A DNA stretch of 64,000 nt from Yponomeuta sedellus (GCA_934045075.1 OW203726.1:4907535-4971534); one strand, 5' to 3'; shown: positions 20,155 through 30,922, counted from the first letter of the stretch. Program-made: numbers and translations. Notes: generated by a model from the letters alone, not told the origin.

Positions 20155-20305
20155 ATCTTTCACCGTTAGCGAGTATTATTGCTACAAAAACTTCACAAAT
20201 ATACTTAACTTTGAAAACAAAGTCATTGAAACAAGCCAGGATTCGAACCCGCGACCTCCCGATTTTAAGGCCGGCGTTTTACCGTTCCGCCACCTCCTAA
20301 TACCC
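20155..20305 (-). mobile_element. SINE C, tRNA-derived, truncated
   Basis: Antisense CACCGTTAGCGAGTATTATTG, AAAACAAAGTCATTGAAAC, T-arm GGATTCGAACCCGCG and CCTCCCGATTTTAAGGCCGG. Confidence 0.75.
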
Positions 20306-20764
20306 GTATCATTTTTCATTCATAAACAGTCCGTGCCATCATATTTAATGCAGTCCATTCGTTGCGAAAAGGGGAAAATACTTTGACAGGGCCACGAAAA
20401 ACCTAAAGAGCTCGTGAGGGCTAAAAATTACCATAAGCCGGCAAACGAAGTGGCAGTAATACGGTCGAAATGGGCAGTGCCAAGCGGTTGGAAGGAAGCA
20501 ACGAAACCCTTTGGTGCCGCATTGCGACCTAATTCCACTGAATTTCAGGGACAATTAGGACATATCTTTTTCCGTTCAATTCTGAGCCGTTGGCAACAGT
20601 GGCTCCTCGTTTCTTGGCACACGCTGGTATACCAGTAGTGTTATATTTGGGAAACAATAGGTACAAGGTTGTGTCCTACTTTATGGGTTCATGATATTCT
20701 TTAAAAACCGGGCAAGTACGAGTTGGACTCCTGCACCGAGGGTATCGTACTCGCGCTGTCGTTT
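20306..20764. other. no recognisable gene or repeat
   Basis: The two overlapping frames at 20345-20554 (minus) and 20414-20638 show no domain. Confidence 0.4.
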
Positions 20765-20765
20765 T

Positions 20766-20820
20766 TAGGGTTCCGAGACTCTAAATTAAAAACGGAACTT
20801 TTATAGGATCACCCTTAGAG
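20766..20820 (+). repeat. diverged AGGGTTCCG hairpin repeat
   Basis: AGGGTTCCGAGACTCTAAAT, AAAACGGAACTTTTATAGGAT and a following ATCACC match the motif at 10536-10645. Confidence 0.5.
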
Positions 20821-20939
20821 ATAAGTCGCGAGGTAACGAGCTGAAATTATAACCGTACTCTGGTCTACAGTCCCTTGAATTTATGAAAAAATCTAACAAC
20901 TAAGAAAGTAAATAAAATAAATAAATAAATAAAGTAAAT

Positions 20940-21101
20940 GTACGTAATACAGAGAATATTGTAAAGAGGTTCGAAATTTCACTGATGCCGTGAGTCGCCC
21001 ATTGGCTCAATTGGTAGAGCGCTGGTACGGATAGCCAGAGGTTGCCGGTTCGAATCCCGGCATGGGTGAAATTTTTAGCCTCTAAATAGGTTTTTAAAGT
21101 A
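20940..21101 (+). mobile_element. SINE B, tRNA-derived
   Basis: Upstream TACGTAATACAGAGAATATTG, then a cloverleaf-like GCCCATTGGCTCAATTGG (D arm), CTGGTACGGATAGCCAG (anticodon arm, loop ACGGATA), T-arm CCGGTTCGAATCCCGG and the body GCCTCTAAATAGGTTTTTA. The 7-nt loop has C where tRNAs have U33, so it is a SINE head rather than a functional tRNA. Confidence 0.85.
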
Positions 21102-21289
21102 AATAAAAGAAAATAACGGCCGTTTATGCCGGAGAAAAACCACTGTATTTCGACGCTCAAGGGAATCAAAATTCATAGGACCTACTGACAAATTTGAACA
21201 TACCGAAGCCTCGGTGGGCATTTTTTTATATTGTCGTTATTATAATAATTCCTATAACTACGCCAAGATTGATATGCAGAGAGAAAGAT

Positions 21290-21390
21290 AGAGAAGTCTT
21301 TATTGTACATAAAAAAGAAAGTTACACAGATATTTCTTAAACTAAGAGTACAGAAGGCGGCCTTATCATTAAAAGCGATCGCTTTAGTAA
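21290..21390 (-). repeat. LINE-type tail K
   Basis: TCTTTATTGTACATAAAAAAG through AGGCGGCCTTATCATTAAAA, GCGATCGCTTTAG match the antisense of 11335-11450 (AAGGCCGCC block). Confidence 0.55.
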
Positions 21391-21486
21391 AATAATACGT
21401 CTTTTTCGCGATGTTTTCTTTCACAAGCGGCGAGTGGTATTGCTTCTATTATGACATCACAAATAGACGTAAGTTAGAAAACAAAC

Positions 21487-21538
21487 CGTTTAATACCTAT
21501 ATAACTATGTATGAGTATCACGAATCGTTAAGAAATAC
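21487..21538 (+). mobile_element. retroposon D, 3' end only
   Basis: CCGTTTAATACCTATATAACT, TGTATGAGTATCACGAATCG and TTAAGAAATAC are the 3' 50 bp of the D family. Confidence 0.65.
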
Positions 21539-21547
21539 TTTTTTAAC

Positions 21548-21741
21548 ATAACATTTACATACATTTACATACTGGCACATACATTGCTTCTAGCCCCACA
21601 CTAGGATACCCTGTGTCGTGGGAATCAGAAACAACGACATAACAAACATGTAAACCTGGGGGTTTTTTTTGTTCCCAGCCGGGATACGAACCCGGGACCT
21701 CTTGCATGGTAGGCAGACGCGCTACCGCTACGCCACAAAGG
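21548..21741 (-). mobile_element. SINE G, tRNA-derived
   Basis: Antisense tail ATTTACATACTGGCACATACA, CCACACTAGGATACCCTGTG, then the T-arm GATACGAACCCGGGAC and the tRNA body GCATGGTAGGCAGACGCGCT, GCTACGCCACAAAGG. Other copies are at 48519, 53411, 54627 and 62098. Confidence 0.85.
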
Positions 21742-21838
21742 TCGTTTTAGAAAACAAAGTCATTGTTCATGCCGGGATTCCAACCCACGACCTCCCGAAT
21801 AAGAGGCCGACATTCTACCGCTGCGCTGCCACCGACTA
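21742..21838 (-). mobile_element. SINE C head fragment
   Basis: AAAACAAAGTCATTGTTCAT, GATTCCAACCCACGACCTCC and CTACCGCTGCGCTGCCACCG. It abuts SINE G, the two tRNA-like heads facing the same way. Confidence 0.7.
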
Positions 21839-22144
21839 GGTAATGGAGCTTTATCTGGGAGAGTTCCAGGTGTCGTGGAACTTTGGCAGGTGTGGACATC
21901 AAGTCTGTGGACGACGAGATGATTATGATAGCCATTTCGGCTTATATAATTTAGTAAAAAAATCCCAGCTGAAGCTAATATTACAGTAGTAAACCCCTAC
22001 TTTATTACAGACGGTCTTTTAATTGAGGCGAGGTTTATGATCTCTCAAATATCCGTCCAATAAACTCCAACAACAAGAGTTGTGCCACCGACTGTTATTT
22101 TAAGATGTAGCAGATGTATTAGCAAAACTTAAATAGGTACATCA
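21839..22144. other. no recognisable gene or repeat
   Basis: Nothing supported was seen. Confidence 0.35.
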
Positions 22145-22300
22145 TGAAAAAAGAATCGCTCGTAGCCCCGGCTGCTAGAGAGATCTTAAGCGATCAAGGT
22201 TAAGCAACATAGGGTGCGTTCAGTGCATGGGTGGGTGACCGTCTATGACTAGCGCTAGTGGTATTATTCCGAGCGGACATAATGGGTTGATGGTGCCAAA
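22145..22300 (+). mobile_element. SINE A, 5S-like head
   Basis: GATCTTAAGCGATCAAGG, TTAAGCAACATAGGGTGCG, TTCAGTGCATGGGTGGGTGACC is recognisably 5S rRNA (A-box and C-box regions of the internal promoter). It is followed by GCGCTAGTGGTATTATTCCG; the SINE body is nearly all missing. Confidence 0.85.
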
Positions 22301-23074
22301 TATAAAATAACACGTAAAAGAACAATCTGAACATACCTATCAGCTTTTAACCTAAAGGATAGCACCACAGGTTGGCTCTTTCAAATGCAGTCGCACTTTT
22401 GGCATTTACTTTTCCATTTATACTTTTATTCATTACTTATAATCGGAAAGTAAGCCTGAAATAGCCCGAGGAGCGGGTTGAAAGTTATTCTTTTCAGTCC
22501 TAGGGAGAATTGTTTTTAACTGACAGCCGTCACATTATTAAAAAAAACTAGATCTGTGAAAAAAACTAGATCTGGATTCATTTCTGTGGAATTACATTAC
22601 AACTTTCTATAAAGCCCCTGGCCTACAGCGCGATGTAAAATTGAAATAACTGGAAGCTAAGCATAAGTAAAAGAATATATTATTCCTTTAAGATAACATA
22701 GATTAGAGAAAAACATTTACCACTTTTACAATGCTGATAATAAAAAAGAGCAAAATAGCTGGTCAGCCACAGAAAACAAAATATAGGCGGGACAACGTAA
22801 TCCCACCTTTGTTTGTTTTTTTTCGAGTTTTACAGTTTTGTTTGCACGTTTCTTATTTTCGTTATGAAAACTGTGTTTACCTCGGGTTAACGACTTATTT
22901 AGTCCCTTGAACTATTGGCGCCTTCTCTACGCTCAAGGGCCAAGCCCTGTTACGGGACTAAATAACTAATTTCACCCCTTACCAAACAATGTACAGTCTA
23001 TTTATCCTTACTTGTCCAATTTAGTAAACAAGATTCTAACCTTTTTCATTATTTGGTCGTTAGAACGTAATTAT
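22301..23074. other. no recognisable gene
   Basis: A 17-bp unit AAAAACTAGATCTG(T/G) is repeated in tandem at about 22544-22574. Nothing else was seen. Confidence 0.4.
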
Positions 23075-23180
23075 AATTTTAGTAATAAGGCCGCCACTTG
23101 TACTGTAGTATGTTATTTTTTTTGTCTCTTATGTAATTCCTGGTGTACATGCAATAAAGAATATTCTCTTTACCAGGAAT
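23075..23180 (+). repeat. LINE-type tail K
   Basis: TAGTAATAAGGCCGCCACTTG, TACTGTAGTATGTTATTTTT and TGCAATAAAGAATATTCTC match 11335-11450. Confidence 0.65.
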
Positions 23181-23440
23181 TAGTCCAATAATTATGCAAA
23201 GTTTTGATGCCTGGACGAATTACCGTTCTTACCATAGTAAAAAATCAAGATTCTTGTATGAGAGCCTACTTAATTTTTTAGCTGGCTAGTGTTTATGTTC
23301 CACTACTGGACAAAGGCTTTTGTTTTTTTAATTTAAGTTTATTATTTTGTTATGAAGTGAATTTACAATATTCTGTGAATAATTGTCGTTAAAATGTTGA
23401 GCAAAAAGCCGCACATTTGTTGTATGGGAGCCCAAACTAC

Positions 23441-23798
23441 TTAAGGAGCTTCGGGGTGCTAACTAGCGCCACTAATGGAAAAAAATCATAACTTGTGTTA
23501 TTATAGGTTTTTATCTAAAAGTGAACACGAGAAATCTTAACAACTGTGACAACTATTTTAAAAACATACAGTCTAGAGCCTAGAATCCAAGGACTTTAAT
23601 TTCCGCCAAAAACGGCCGTTTTAGCGGAAATCGAATAAAGTTCTAATCTATTGATCATAGGTTCTAGACTGTAACTTCTAAAAATCGTTGTCACAGCTGT
23701 TAAGCTTTCTCGTGTTCACTTTTAGATAAAAACGTATTATAAAATAATTTATGATTTTTTTCTATTGGTGGCGCTAGTTAGCGCCCGAAACGCCTTAA
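23441..23798. mobile_element. fold-back element with long inverted arms
   Basis: The left arm begins TTAAGGAGCTTCGGGGTGCT and the right arm ends with the matching inverse (GCGCCCGAAACGCCTTAA). Arms of roughly 150 bp pair imperfectly, through GTGAACACGAGAAATCTTAA and its inverse, to a centre near CCAAAAACGGCCGTTTTAG at about 23607. No protein is encoded. TTAA occurs at both outer ends. A diverged relative is at 54400-55040. Confidence 0.8.
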
Positions 23799-24040
23799 AT
23801 ATAAATTTTGTTCGGTTTTTAGTATGTGTTGCTATAGCGGCAACAGAAATACTTCATCTGTAATGATTTCAAGTGCTTTGCTATCACGGAACAGTCTGGT
23901 GTCTAACAGACAGACGGATACTGGAGTCTACGTAATTTGGCCCCCTTTTACTCTTTAGGTACGGAATTTATAGCTCTGATAAGTATAGTTGTTACGGCGC
24001 TGATAATAGCCAATCGAACTAATTGAGCCTTAGCAAATAG
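23799..24040. other. no recognisable gene or repeat
   Basis: Nothing supported was seen. Confidence 0.35.
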
Positions 24041-24313
24041 GTTGCTGTGCGGTGTCGGCCTAGAGAATAGCACCAACCCAAATTATTCCCGCGGGGGTCG
24101 TAAAAGGCGACTAAGGGACACAAACCGGGGGGTGGGCAGCAGCGCCCCCCCTGCAGTACAATTCCACCAATCTGCGATCCCCAACCCGCATGCCCAGCGT
24201 GGGGATTATGGGCATTACCCCCCAATGATGGCACAACCTTGTGCTATGGCACTCATTAGGGGAGGGCTATGTCCAGCAGAGGACTAATATAGCCTGAAGA
24301 AGAAGAAGAGAAG
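24041..24313 (+). mobile_element. SINE E with RTE-type 3' end
   Basis: Starts GGTGTCGGCCTAGAGAATAG; mid-section AGGCGACTAAGGGACACAAA and GGGTGGGCAGCAGCGCC; 3' end CTCATTAGGGGAGGGCTATG, TCCAGCAGAGGACTAATATAG and (GAAGAA)n. The last ~60 bp equal the C-terminal coding end of the RTE-like fragment at 37801-38075, so the SINE probably borrows that LINE's machinery. Confidence 0.85.
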
Positions 24314-24394
24314 AAATAGGTTCTGGTCTAGTCTAGGATAACGTCCTATGGTAACTGAACAAGAAGTCACAAACGATACGGCGGACTCAACGTT

Positions 24395-24648
24395 TATAAT
24401 AATAATAATAAATATTCATGGACATATTACACAGATCTCGTTAGCCCTATACTAAGTACAACTAAATGACTTGTGTTATAGGTGCTAACTCGACGATGAA
24501 TTTGATACAATCAATACATAGATAACATCCAAGAACCGAGACAAACACGAAAAGTTTGTTTCCTAGTTTGACCCGGCCGGGGATCGAACCCGAGAGCTTC
24601 GGTTTTACAGTCAGCGTGCCAAACCGCTGCGCCACCGAGGCCGTCGTT
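24395..24648 (-). mobile_element. SINE F, tRNA-derived
   Basis: (ATA)n, AATATTCATGGACATATTAC, AGTACAACTAAATGACTTG and the antisense head GGGATCGAACCCGAGAG, GCCAAACCGCTGCGCCACCG. Confidence 0.85.
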
Positions 24649-25970
24649 TTGAATTAGAGTCATTAAAACCATCCGCTCTTAGCAAAGTTTTCAAGAAAAC
24701 TGCTAAGTAAAATTGCGGAGTAAACTACTTAAAATTAATGAAGATAAATATAGGTCGTCAGTAGCTGCAATTTCGAAAACTTTTGCACGAAGGAAGTTAA
24801 AAGGAACATAGCGGTAAAAGCTGTGTTAGACTAGTTAGACAGAGAAAGAAAGAGAGTCAAGTATCAAACGAGGAAATGTTGTATCATGTGTTTTGGTTTA
24901 CACAGAAAAGACATCAGAGAGCTTATTTCATTTTCATTCATTTTATTGAGCTTATTTCACCCATCTGTGCATTAAAAATGACCCAACTCGGGTACATTTA
25001 GATATTCGTGAACGACAATCGTGTTTGGAATCGTTATCCAATATCTCCCGAGAGGCGTCAGTTGTCAAGTTAATTCCGGCATTATTGGAAGTTACGACAG
25101 CCCCACGCTGCAGCCGGGATGGCTGTCCAGTCCATCCAGGGTACTTACCCTTAAGTGGCCTGTGCATTTTCGAACATACTGTCAACCTAACTCCAAATCA
25201 ATTCAATTACTTTTATTCATTGTAAAAACAAAATGTTTTCTTAATAAACGTCAATGTTGTTACTTTCACAGTAAATAAATTATGTTTAGAAGAAACTCCA
25301 TATTTATTCTTTTTTAAACCAATTTAACTTAAAATAGATTTCAACTTAAAATTTATTACTCATAAATGTGTTGAACACGACACAATCGACTTCTAAATAC
25401 CTTTTAATATTATTCTACTGTTTAATACCAGATTTTTACGCAGAGCGCACAGTCTGTGCTTAACACATTTTTGAAACCGCGTCGGAGGCAACTGCAATAT
25501 ATTTTGAAAAATCTTGTTGTAGAACCTTATACACACAGTGCCCCACAAAGGATGTAATAACTGTTGCAAGTCTAAATCGTGGAAATGACGGTTTTGCAGA
25601 CTGGAAAGTTACACATAATGAGCCCCGAATTGTGAACTCTAAGAATATATTTTTAATAACAACTCACTGTTTCCTTCTGGGCTTTCTATCTTTTACCAAG
25701 AGTATAAAGCTGCACTTTGTTCAAATTATATTTTTGTTATAAAAGCCTTGGGCTATAGATCGTGCCGCAAAAAGTCTGACATATTTTGGCCTCTAAATAG
25801 GTTTTTAATATTTAATACAATTCGAATTCACTGGCAGTAACTCTAGATCTGTGCTCTAGATTTTGTCTGTCGAATTTCTTACGCAGACAATTCGCGATCT
25901 ATCCATATTTAACCTGTGCAAAGAAAAAAACAAGATCGAAAACAGAAATTCACGTTATAATTTTTGTAAC
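24649..25970. other. no recognisable gene
   Basis: The open frames at 25021-25278, 25025-25225 and 24952-25185 (minus) overlap in the same stretch and show no domain. A SINE B tail scrap (GCCTCTAAATAGGTTTTTAA) is at about 25789-25808. Confidence 0.4.
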
Positions 25971-26102
25971 ATAACCTCAGGCCTGTATCCCAGAGGGGCA
26001 GGCAGAGACCAGGGACTGCCACTTGCCATGATCCTGACAGATCACCTTCGCTTCATCAACGTTCATAAGTCCTTGCATGCACGCAAGCCGGCTCCCGGTA
26101 CA
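25971..26102 (-). pseudogene. non-LTR retrotransposon L, 3' end fragment
   Basis: CTGTATCCCAGAGGGGCAGGC, GACCAGGGACTGCCACTTGC, GATCACCTTCGCTTCATCAA and CTTGCATGCACGCAAGCCGG are the antisense of the terminal coding region of family L. Confidence 0.8.
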
Positions 26103-27673
26103 TATAATAATTTTTGTGTCGTGTAGAATCGGCCGATACGCCTACGCTTTCAAGAACTGTCTTCAATCTGGTTTCACCATAAACAAAACACGCTTTTCCT
26201 TCGCTTATCTATTCTTCGGTATCAAAGTCAATAATGTGTGACAAACAACCCGGGTCTATCATTCTAATATCAGAGATTGTGGGTTTCATTCCGATTGGGG
26301 CCCAGCGTGCTGCTTTGTAGAAATGGCCTCCACGTCTTCCATGACCTTGACTTGTTAACGTAATACACGCAATCCTGGTTTGGTACGGAAGTTATTGTGT
26401 TGCTTGAAATGACATATTTAATAATACGTCGTTGGTTGTGTGAATGTGAATACTCGTAGGACCGAAAATATCTGGAGGTAAATATAGGTGTAATATTAAC
26501 GAAAGTTTCAGAGCTTTGGAGTGTGACCCTCTAGACCAGATTTGTTATTTTAGTATCGCCTCCTGTCAGCAGCTTGTGATATTCAGGCTACCTGCTGAAA
26601 CGACCCGTCTGTTTATGCGGAGACTGAACTTTGTCTGGATAGTTTCAGCACAAGATAGATGAAGTATATATTTCTTGATTGAATCTGTTGTTGGCGTTTG
26701 CTTTCAGTAAACGTTTGTTGGGGCTTCCAAGGGACACGTATTGGTACTTATTTTCATCGAGGGTTTTGTGGTGTAATATTCTTATTCGTTTACAAAATTG
26801 ACCACTGTGGTCTGTGGCGATTTAATCGTGTGGCAGAAAAATGGTGTTTGGAACCTGGGCAGGTGTAAATTGTTATATTCCATGTGTTTTTTTCAAGTTG
26901 TGCAATAGTGTCTATCTTAAGCCTATAAGTAACTCTCGCGAAGTTTTTTTTTGCATTATCATCATGCGTTAAGCATACTACACGCGGTTCCGTTGAATAC
27001 AAAATATAAACGTTCTGTGCCGGGCTTTTATAAAATAGTTTATTATGACAATTTAATGCACATTTCGTAGCCGATCCTGTATACTTAATAATCTGTGGGG
27101 CAATCGTCTTTTACATCGAATTCAGAATAAACCATGAATTGTAGCTGTTGATTTGTACGGGTCACGACCACGCACGGCAACTTAATGGGTATATAAAAGT
27201 ATTGCCCGTCTGTAAAATGCATAATTATATTGTAATAAGATGGAGTAGGTATTAAATGTCTACGCTAACGAATGCATGTCGAGCAAATTTCGCCTTTTTA
27301 CCGTGCAATAAAACCGAGCTACGTCCGTCAGGAAGTTAATAAAAATACCTGCTCTGAATGAGTCTCAGTCAATTAACGACTTTCATAATTAGAAAAATGC
27401 AAATCTCTCTCGCCAAACGCGCGGTTTTAATATTGAAATCACAGTGGTTTCAATAGCTTTTAAGTCGTTTAGGACTGAACGTACTGGCGGTTACTTGGCA
27501 TGCATCCGCATTTCAAGAACGTATGTCAAAATGTACTGAATTTATACTCATGAAAGAAAAGACATTATAACAAATAGACACAACAGAAACAAAATAAACA
27601 GATAATCTACAATATGTACAATATAAATTTGTTCCTTAGCACGGGTTAGTGCATTAAAAATAAAAATAGTACA
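26103..27673. other. no recognisable gene
   Basis: About 1.5 kb of AT-rich sequence without a supported gene. A SINE B tail piece (TTTGTTCCTTAGCACGGGTT) lies at about 27629-27668 just before the LINE fragment. Confidence 0.4.
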
Positions 27674-28150
27674 ATATGTACGCCAACCGGACAAGAACTA
27701 GCTTTTTTGGAGATGTTTCGGCTGCACACAATGGAGTGCAAGGCACCGTTTACACAGTTTCCCGCTTTTACTCTTCTTTCTGTATCACCTTCACACTTTC
27801 CATCCCTCGTAAACAGGCTCCCCAAATAGACAAATTCTTTTACTTGTTCTACTCTTTCGCCTCTAATCGTTATCTTGCACTCAGTCATTTCATCATCTTT
27901 TTCAAAGACCAGTACTTTCGTCTTACTCACATTCATGTTCATACCTTTCCTTTTAAAAGCCTCATCCATTACAGTTTCTTGTGTCTGCAATTCTTCGACC
28001 GACGATGCGAACAACACTTGATCATCGGCGTACAACTAGCATTTCACAAGTAGCTCACCCATCCTTATCCCACATTCATTCTCTTTCAGATCAGTCAGGC
28101 AACTATCCATGAATAAATTGAACAACCACGGGAATGCGACACAACCCTGT
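27674..28150 (-). pseudogene. non-LTR retrotransposon L, reverse transcriptase fragment
   Basis: Minus-strand frame with the RT catalytic YADD (about 28031-28020) followed by the palm/thumb region: AFKRKGMNMNVSKTKVLVFE and VKEFVYLGSLFTRDGKCEGD. The frame continues upstream of the longest ATG-start ORF to about 28150 (PWLFNLFMDSCL) across one in-frame stop at 28038-28036. It is truncated at both ends and not functional. Same family as 35546-35908 and 39363-39655, which carry the downstream C-terminal region. I do not assign a clade. Confidence 0.85.
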
Positions 28151-28196
28151 CCAACCCATACGAAAGTAGTAGTGATGATTAAAAACGAGAATACTA

Positions 28197-28356
28197 TCTG
28201 AACTAATAGTATCGTAGTTTCTGAACTAATACTATCGTATTAGTTCAGAAAGAAACTACTCTCGACATTAGTCAATTCAACTGAATTTACTAATGTCGAG
28301 AGTAGTTTCTGAATTGAACTGAACTGACTGAACTCAGTCAGTTCAGTTCAATTCAG
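28197..28356. repeat. three consecutive palindromes
   Basis: Palindrome 1 pairs 28197-28208 with 28238-28249. Palindrome 2 pairs 28251-28272 with 28289-28310 (22 bp, perfect). Palindrome 3 pairs 28309-28331 with 28334-28356 (23 bp, perfect, 2-nt loop). They follow one another with almost no spacer, beside the 5' edge of the broken LINE L. Confidence 0.9.
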
Positions 28357-28370
28357 TCAATTTAATCATT

Positions 28371-29142
28371 AATTAATTCAGGATCAAAATGAAGTAAATT
28401 AATCCAGAATTAAGTTACTAGAGAATAATTTCAGTTCATTTTTGTATAAGTAAAGGGCCTATGATGTTTTTCTCAAAAGCTTTTACCAATCTTTTGGCGG
28501 AGTTTTCGTAAAATCTACTGTAATGCCGCTATTAATTCCCAAGTTTTTGTTTTCTAAACGTCTTGATCGTTGAAGCATGTAATGTTGTCGAGGGTCGTTT
28601 AACATGCCTCGCTGCTTTAACAACTTTACATTTTTCTGACAGATGCGGGAGTCGTCGAGGTTATTGAGATATTTCCAGGGAACCCTGTTTTCGGTTCGCT
28701 TATATAAATCTAAATGGACTATGGTACTGTAGTGCTCTACTACGCTTAATTAATTGAATAGGTACATACTATCTTTGTTATTACCTTTTTCTCCATCGAA
28801 ACCCTAGCCTAGCTGCGGTTCTCGACACGACTGACACCTAAACAAAACGTAACGATATTCTTCAAATATTTAAACTCATTAAGTGAACTTGACGAGACAT
28901 TTAATAATATTCATAATACATTTTTGATATTTCATTTCATTACTTGCAATCTGCGGTGGGCACGCGTGGTGATTAAGCCGATATGATACAATATTTTAAG
29001 TTTTTTATGTGATGCTTTATGTGTGAGTGCTTAAATAAATGATTTATCAATCTATCTATCAATCAATTCTCTCTCCCCGAGAAAAGACCTGTACGTGCCT
29101 GCACTCTGCAACGGTATGTATATAGGCTGCATTATATTTCAG
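28371..29142. other. no recognisable gene
   Basis: A LINE/SINE tail scrap (TGCGGTGGGCACGCGTGGTG, then AATCAATTCTCTCTCCCCGAG and ATGTATATAGGCTGCA) lies at about 28950-29130; nothing else was recognised. Confidence 0.4.
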
Positions 29143-29365
29143 AGTCTGTTAGCTTTTAGAATATACCTCGGGCTCTAGAGTGGCCCGTAGGCTTTTCGTC
29201 GAAAACATACGAAAAGATACTACTTCCTGCTCTGTTTAAAACTTTTCTTCACTATTTTGAAAAGTTATGTAAAATTAACTGTCATATTAGTTCCGATATT
29301 TCTATTACACGAATATATCCCATTGTATCCGATTAGCCGAGGCGTATTCTAAAAGCTAACAGACT
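29143..29365 (+). mobile_element. MITE with 29-bp terminal inverted repeats, copy 1
   Basis: Left end AGTCTGTTAGCTTTTAGAAT and right end ATTCTAAAAGCTAACAGACT are inverse. The interior contains CTCGGGCTCTAGAGTGGCCC, CTACTTCCTGCTCTGTTTAA and ATATTTCTATTACACGAATA. Non-coding. Two more copies are at 40642-40851 and 42236-42457. Confidence 0.85.
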
Positions 29366-29837
29366 GTACCGTTAAGTAAATGTCACTTTCATTCTGCGTT
29401 ACTTGCGATTTGTTGTATTTGTGAGTTTTAGGGTACCTAGAATTGTCACATCATTTACCAGTAGGTACTACGTGCGATTCCACACGTAATACATCTGCAA
29501 CAGCGTTAATTTGAGTGACAAATGTTGTGGGTAGTCCTGTGTAAATTGACAAGGGTCGAACTTTGTTAACTAGTACTAAACGGAGAGTTCACGCGTACCC
29601 CTACCACTAAAGCCTACAAAAGGCTTAGCGTTAGTTGAGTTAGTTCTACCTTTTTATCAACAGAGGTTATGTACTGAAATAGAAGTTTTTTAACCTACTT
29701 CATAAGAGGAGAAATTATCTCAATTTGTCTATATTTTTTGTACTGACGCCTATTTATAGACGATATTTTTTGGTCGATGGATCTACTGAGATTAAGGGTT
29801 TTTTTTTCTTCATTGACCGATTTAATTGACCGAAAGG
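29366..29837. other. no recognisable gene or repeat
   Basis: Nothing supported was seen. Confidence 0.35.
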
Positions 29838-29972
29838 GCTGGTGGCCGCACAGAACCGAGTGATTGGAATTAATCACTTGAGTTAAACAACAGGCACGGT
29901 CAGGTGCAGGATGGATGGTCGTCCCGTGACTACAGCTAGTGGCATTGTTTCCGAGCGGTTGATATCGTGTCA
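29838..29972 (+). mobile_element. SINE A, head fused to tail
   Basis: The 5S-like head (CACTTGAGTTAAACAACAGG, CACGGTCAGGTGCAGGATGG) runs to ATTGTTTCCGAGCGG and is joined directly to the terminal GTTGATATCGTG; about 230 bp of body is missing. Confidence 0.8.
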
Positions 29973-30253
29973 TTGAAAAGAGGTATTCTATTATGAAACA
30001 CTTAAAAATTAACGGACGAATGGATGAATAAATTTGAGAAAGAATTTACGATTACTTTATTTTTGCAAGCGCGCGCGTGAATAGCGCCGTGAGGTGAATT
30101 CACGAAGGTTTTTTTTATAACTTTTTTCTTTAGCAATCTACAACGTTGTCGTAATATAAAAGTAATATGTATTTTCAAAGATCTTTCTAATCGTGTAGGT
30201 CTCAAGTTATAAAGGAGTTGACTCATCATATTTTGGCCTCGGGCATAATTATC
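29973..30253. other. no recognisable gene or repeat
   Basis: Nothing supported was seen. Confidence 0.35.
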
Positions 30254-30464
30254 GATATCAACCCTTGTATATCCCCACTGCTGGGGCACATATCTCTTCC
30301 TGCATTGCAGGAATGTTAAGCCATATTTCACCACGGAGGCCAAGTCCGCGTTGGTGGAGGATTGTAAGACATTGGCGGGCCTTACTGTCGAAGTTATCAA
30401 GACTGATGGCATGGCTTAACGACTGTTATTACATGACAGCTGGCACCAGCGGCTAAACGTGCCT
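30254..30464 (-). mobile_element. SINE A, head lost
   Basis: ATATCAACCCTTGTATATCC, CTTCCTGCATTGCAGGAATG, AGTCCGCGTTGGTGGAGG and GACAGCTGGCACCAGCGGCT. Confidence 0.85.
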
Positions 30465-30745
30465 CGGGCCTAATTATGCGCACCAAATCCTGAGGGATTC
30501 CATTCGTCTGAAATATGGCAGGACTTAGAGAAGGACAGTGCTAAACCCTATTGCAACTTGGAGTCACATAAAGCATCTCTAATTAAAGCAGTCGCCGATA
30601 TTGACATGAACGTCGTCGTGTACGCTTCGATTGATGACTGGCCTTGCAGATTGAAAGCTAGTATCGAGGGAAAAGGAGGGCATTTCGAATAATTTTATGT
30701 TGGTTGCAATCTGTTTTGTACCGTTTCATTTGATACATAAACGGT

Positions 30746-30922
30746 TACATATTAAACGGGTCCAATCGAGATTATTTATTAGGTAAAATGTAATTACCTT
30801 ATTTCCCGACGTTTCGGGAACGTCGGGAAATAAGGTAATTTCATTGTACCTAGTAAATAATCGCGATTGGACCCGTTTAATATATAACTACGTATGAGTA
30901 TCGCGAATCATTAAGAAATACT
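30746..30922 (+). mobile_element. retroposon D, long palindromic copy
   Basis: Flanked by the 11-bp duplication ACATAAACGGT (30735-30745 and 30923-30933). The interior is a large hairpin: TATTAAACGGGTCCAATCG to GACGTTTCGGG, then its inverse back to CGATTGGACCCGTTTAATA. The unpaired 3' end is TATGAGTATCGCGAATCATT, AAGAAATACT. Confidence 0.85.

Noticed and set aside
20998..21068. Possible functional tRNA genes in SINE B heads (also at 40149, 50211, 50513, 50825 and 51134)
   Set aside because: Cloverleaf and B box are recognisable, but the anticodon loop lacks U33, the acceptor stem is imperfect, and the unit is always embedded in the same repeat flanks. They are SINE heads.
22157..22260. A 5S rRNA gene
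   Set aside because: Only the internal promoter region matches 5S rRNA; the ends and stems are missing and the segment belongs to the SINE A family.
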